The notes under the pieces: generated by a model
Databases searched by the model: none
What the model saw: the letters and a program-made list of their open reading frames with translations, nothing else
What the model was told of the DNA's origin: nothing
Translations under genes and position numbers: made by a program
In this document: piece by piece, positions 38,201 through 41,200 of the stretch
Position numbering within the stretch: the stretch's first letter is position 1
Layout: every line of letters starts with the position of its first letter
Origin: Schistosoma mansoni
Lineage: Eukaryota; Platyhelminthes; Trematoda; Strigeidida; Schistosomatidae
Length of the DNA: 64,000 bases
Reading direction: 5' to 3'
Assembly (NCBI RefSeq): GCF_000237925.1
Contig: NC_031501.1
Span: 2,616,505 to 2,680,504 of the forward strand

Positions 38201-41200
38201 GGAAATACAAACAACAGTTTATTTAAAGCATCTATGAATGTAATACATGAAGTTATTGAATTAGATCTTATAGGAAGTAAGTAGTCTAGTGGTTAAGCGC
38301 GTTCGCGCGTGAGACTGATAGATCCTGAGTTCGAATCTCGTGAGGCAGGATCGCGGATGCGCACTGCTGGAGAGTGGGGGGGTGAGACGAAACGGCCGTC
38401 CAGTGCTTCCAGGTTTTCCATGGTGGTCTAGCTTCAATTCATTCATGATTTCAACTATAGAGTAAGTAAGTATTCTTACGATTATATGGTTTAAAACCAT
38501 GAATTGATTGTCATTAGGTAAGCATCCAAGAAGTAGAAAGCATTTAATAGTTGAATCTTTTGAAGTGGGCATCAATAACCTACCATGGACTGAACTTGGG
38601 GTTTTTTTAGGTTTCACAACAAGTTTTTTATATTTTAACCTTAATCGTTGATTGAGTTGGGATCTAATGGTTTACATATATCTCATAAACATGTTTCATG
38701 TTTCATAATAGGAAATTCAATAATCCCCGCAAACCTTCTCCATAATCCAAATACCTTTGATGGGTATTAACTAAGATGATAGTTAATTTTATGGAATCTT
38801 GCTCATTGCAACCAACTCTCTATCATTACGTTACATATAGAAGGTAATTGTATCTTTAAGCTTTCATATTTAAAACTGGAGCCGTTAGTTAACACTTGGA
38901 AATGAATACCAGTCAATGAAAAGTCATGACGATATTACGAAACGATTAATAGACATGTTCTATATACACAAAAACCACAATTGTACTGCAGTTCATAAGT
39001 GAAAATAGTTTGTTTACGGTTAAATTATACAATCTACCCGATTAAATATATTTGCAATATGTGTGCATAGATTTGACTGGGGGGGGATGTTTACGTTGCG
39101 ATTTACTTTTCATTGATCTAATATTTAATTACTTTAGTAAATTTAGACATAATAATTTGATCATACTGTGGTGTGTGCTACTGATGTTGACAGATATAAG
39201 TGGTATGCATCATCAATTGAAAGTGAAATGTCTGGAGGCAGAAGGTTGTGAAAATCGAAGAGAAGAGAACGAGAACAGAGAGCGGTCGATATGGAAACAA
39301 AGGAACAGTGAAATCTGAGACAATTGATAAACTGACATTTTGCAAATGAAGAATTTACTGTATGGTTCTCAGATTTTATCAAGACGTTCTGTAATTTTGT
39401 ATTCAAATACATTCGATTGTCCTCACTTGTGTTCTCGTTCACTACAATACTTTCACTAAGCTTATGACGGAAGTCATTTATTCAATAAATGAATAAAACA
39501 AAAACGGAAAGTTTAAATTAGTCAGAATGGCCCACTTCTTTTATTACATCTAAAGGTTTTGATAAGTAAAAATACCTTGTCGAAATACAAAATTAGTAGA
39601 ACTATTTATTGAAGATGATTACTATACTTTTTATCAGGTGTTTTTGTGAAGATTTCAGCAATTTAATAGTTCAGTTCATAGGTCAGTTAAAACTAGACTA
39701 CCATTGGAAACTTAGAAGCACCAGATGGCCGTTTTGTTCTAGTGTTGGACTCCTCAGTAGTGAATATCCACGATCCCTCTGGCGGCATTCAAACTCAGGA
39801 CCTTCGGCTCTGCACGCGAGTGCTTAACCTCTAAACCACTGAGCCGGCACCTAACGGTGTTAATGTCTAACTTTAACCAATCTACGAAATTGGGCCATCG
39901 TCCGCCTTTGTTTTCAACGAGGTACTATCTCACAACACACCCGGTTGAACTCCACGGGTCACTGCTTCTCACTAGAACTCCAGGAAATACCTCTTGAAGC
40001 CAGTCTCTAGTGAGCATATGACTCATGAATTCATCATGAATTCGCATCTATGCCTATGTGTTTACTACAGTGTGCATGAGCCTTGGCTTACGCGTTCCAC
40101 AGATGCATGTATCGTATACTTGTGAACGAAAACTTCTGTCCCTATATGTATTTGTGGGAGGTGTAGACTTACCTACGCTTTCTATAATACAGTACAGCAT
40201 ACTAGCAACTGGGCCCGTCTATGCAAAGAATTATCTCACTGAGATGCATGTATATTTGAACACATGTATATGAAGCATACTTGAGGATAGTTTCCATGCT
40301 CATCTACTGGTGAACTCATTATTAGCTCATCAAAGCTTTTGGTTTCCAAAAATGGTGTAGGCCATTTATAATACGTCTACACTACGTAGTGTGGGTCAAG
40401 TTAATTACCCATACTAGTGATATCATAATCCCCATGTATACATATTCTCCAGTATCCACTCTTACTGTTTTTTCAAAGCTCTTCTCTACCCGAAGAGCGA
40501 TAGGGCTACTCTACTCCGTTGAGTCGGCAACTAAAACTGAACTGAATTTCATCAATAAACACCAAAAAAACAATTCACTCACTTCACTTCCAACTTGTTT
40601 CATCCATTCTATTTTCATTGTATCATTTGTTGCATTATCAATTAAGTTCCAAAGAATAGATATAGATCGTGATAGTATCTCATTTGAAAGAAATGGTGAC
40701 ACCAAACGATTACAAATGAATTGAGCCCCTGATTTTGATATAATTTTATTTGAACAAATTTCTATGATTATTTTCATAGAAGGAAAAAGGATACCAATTT
40801 ACCTGAATGTTTAGTTAGTTTATCCATTAGTTTCAGTATAGTTAGGCAAAGATCTTCACATGGATCTGTTTCACAGTAACACTAATGTGATGAGTATTGT
40901 GTAGACAATGCAAATAGATGGATAAATGAAGCTTACTTTTAATAATGATTCAATGATATCACTGTTACAAACAACTTTCTGGTTGAACGTTTTTGTTGTT
41001 GGTTGTACTTTAAGCTCTGAAATAGGGAGGGAGATAGATGTCAGATAAACTAATTGAATTGGGAATGTTTGGAAAAATGAAAGCATTTTACTCAAGAAAC
41101 AGTATGTGTATATAATTTCTGACCTCAGTTAGGCAACCAGTGAAAGGAGAGAAACGTTGGAAAGCAACTTCGTCCTGGTGCAAAGCTAATCCTCAGCAAT

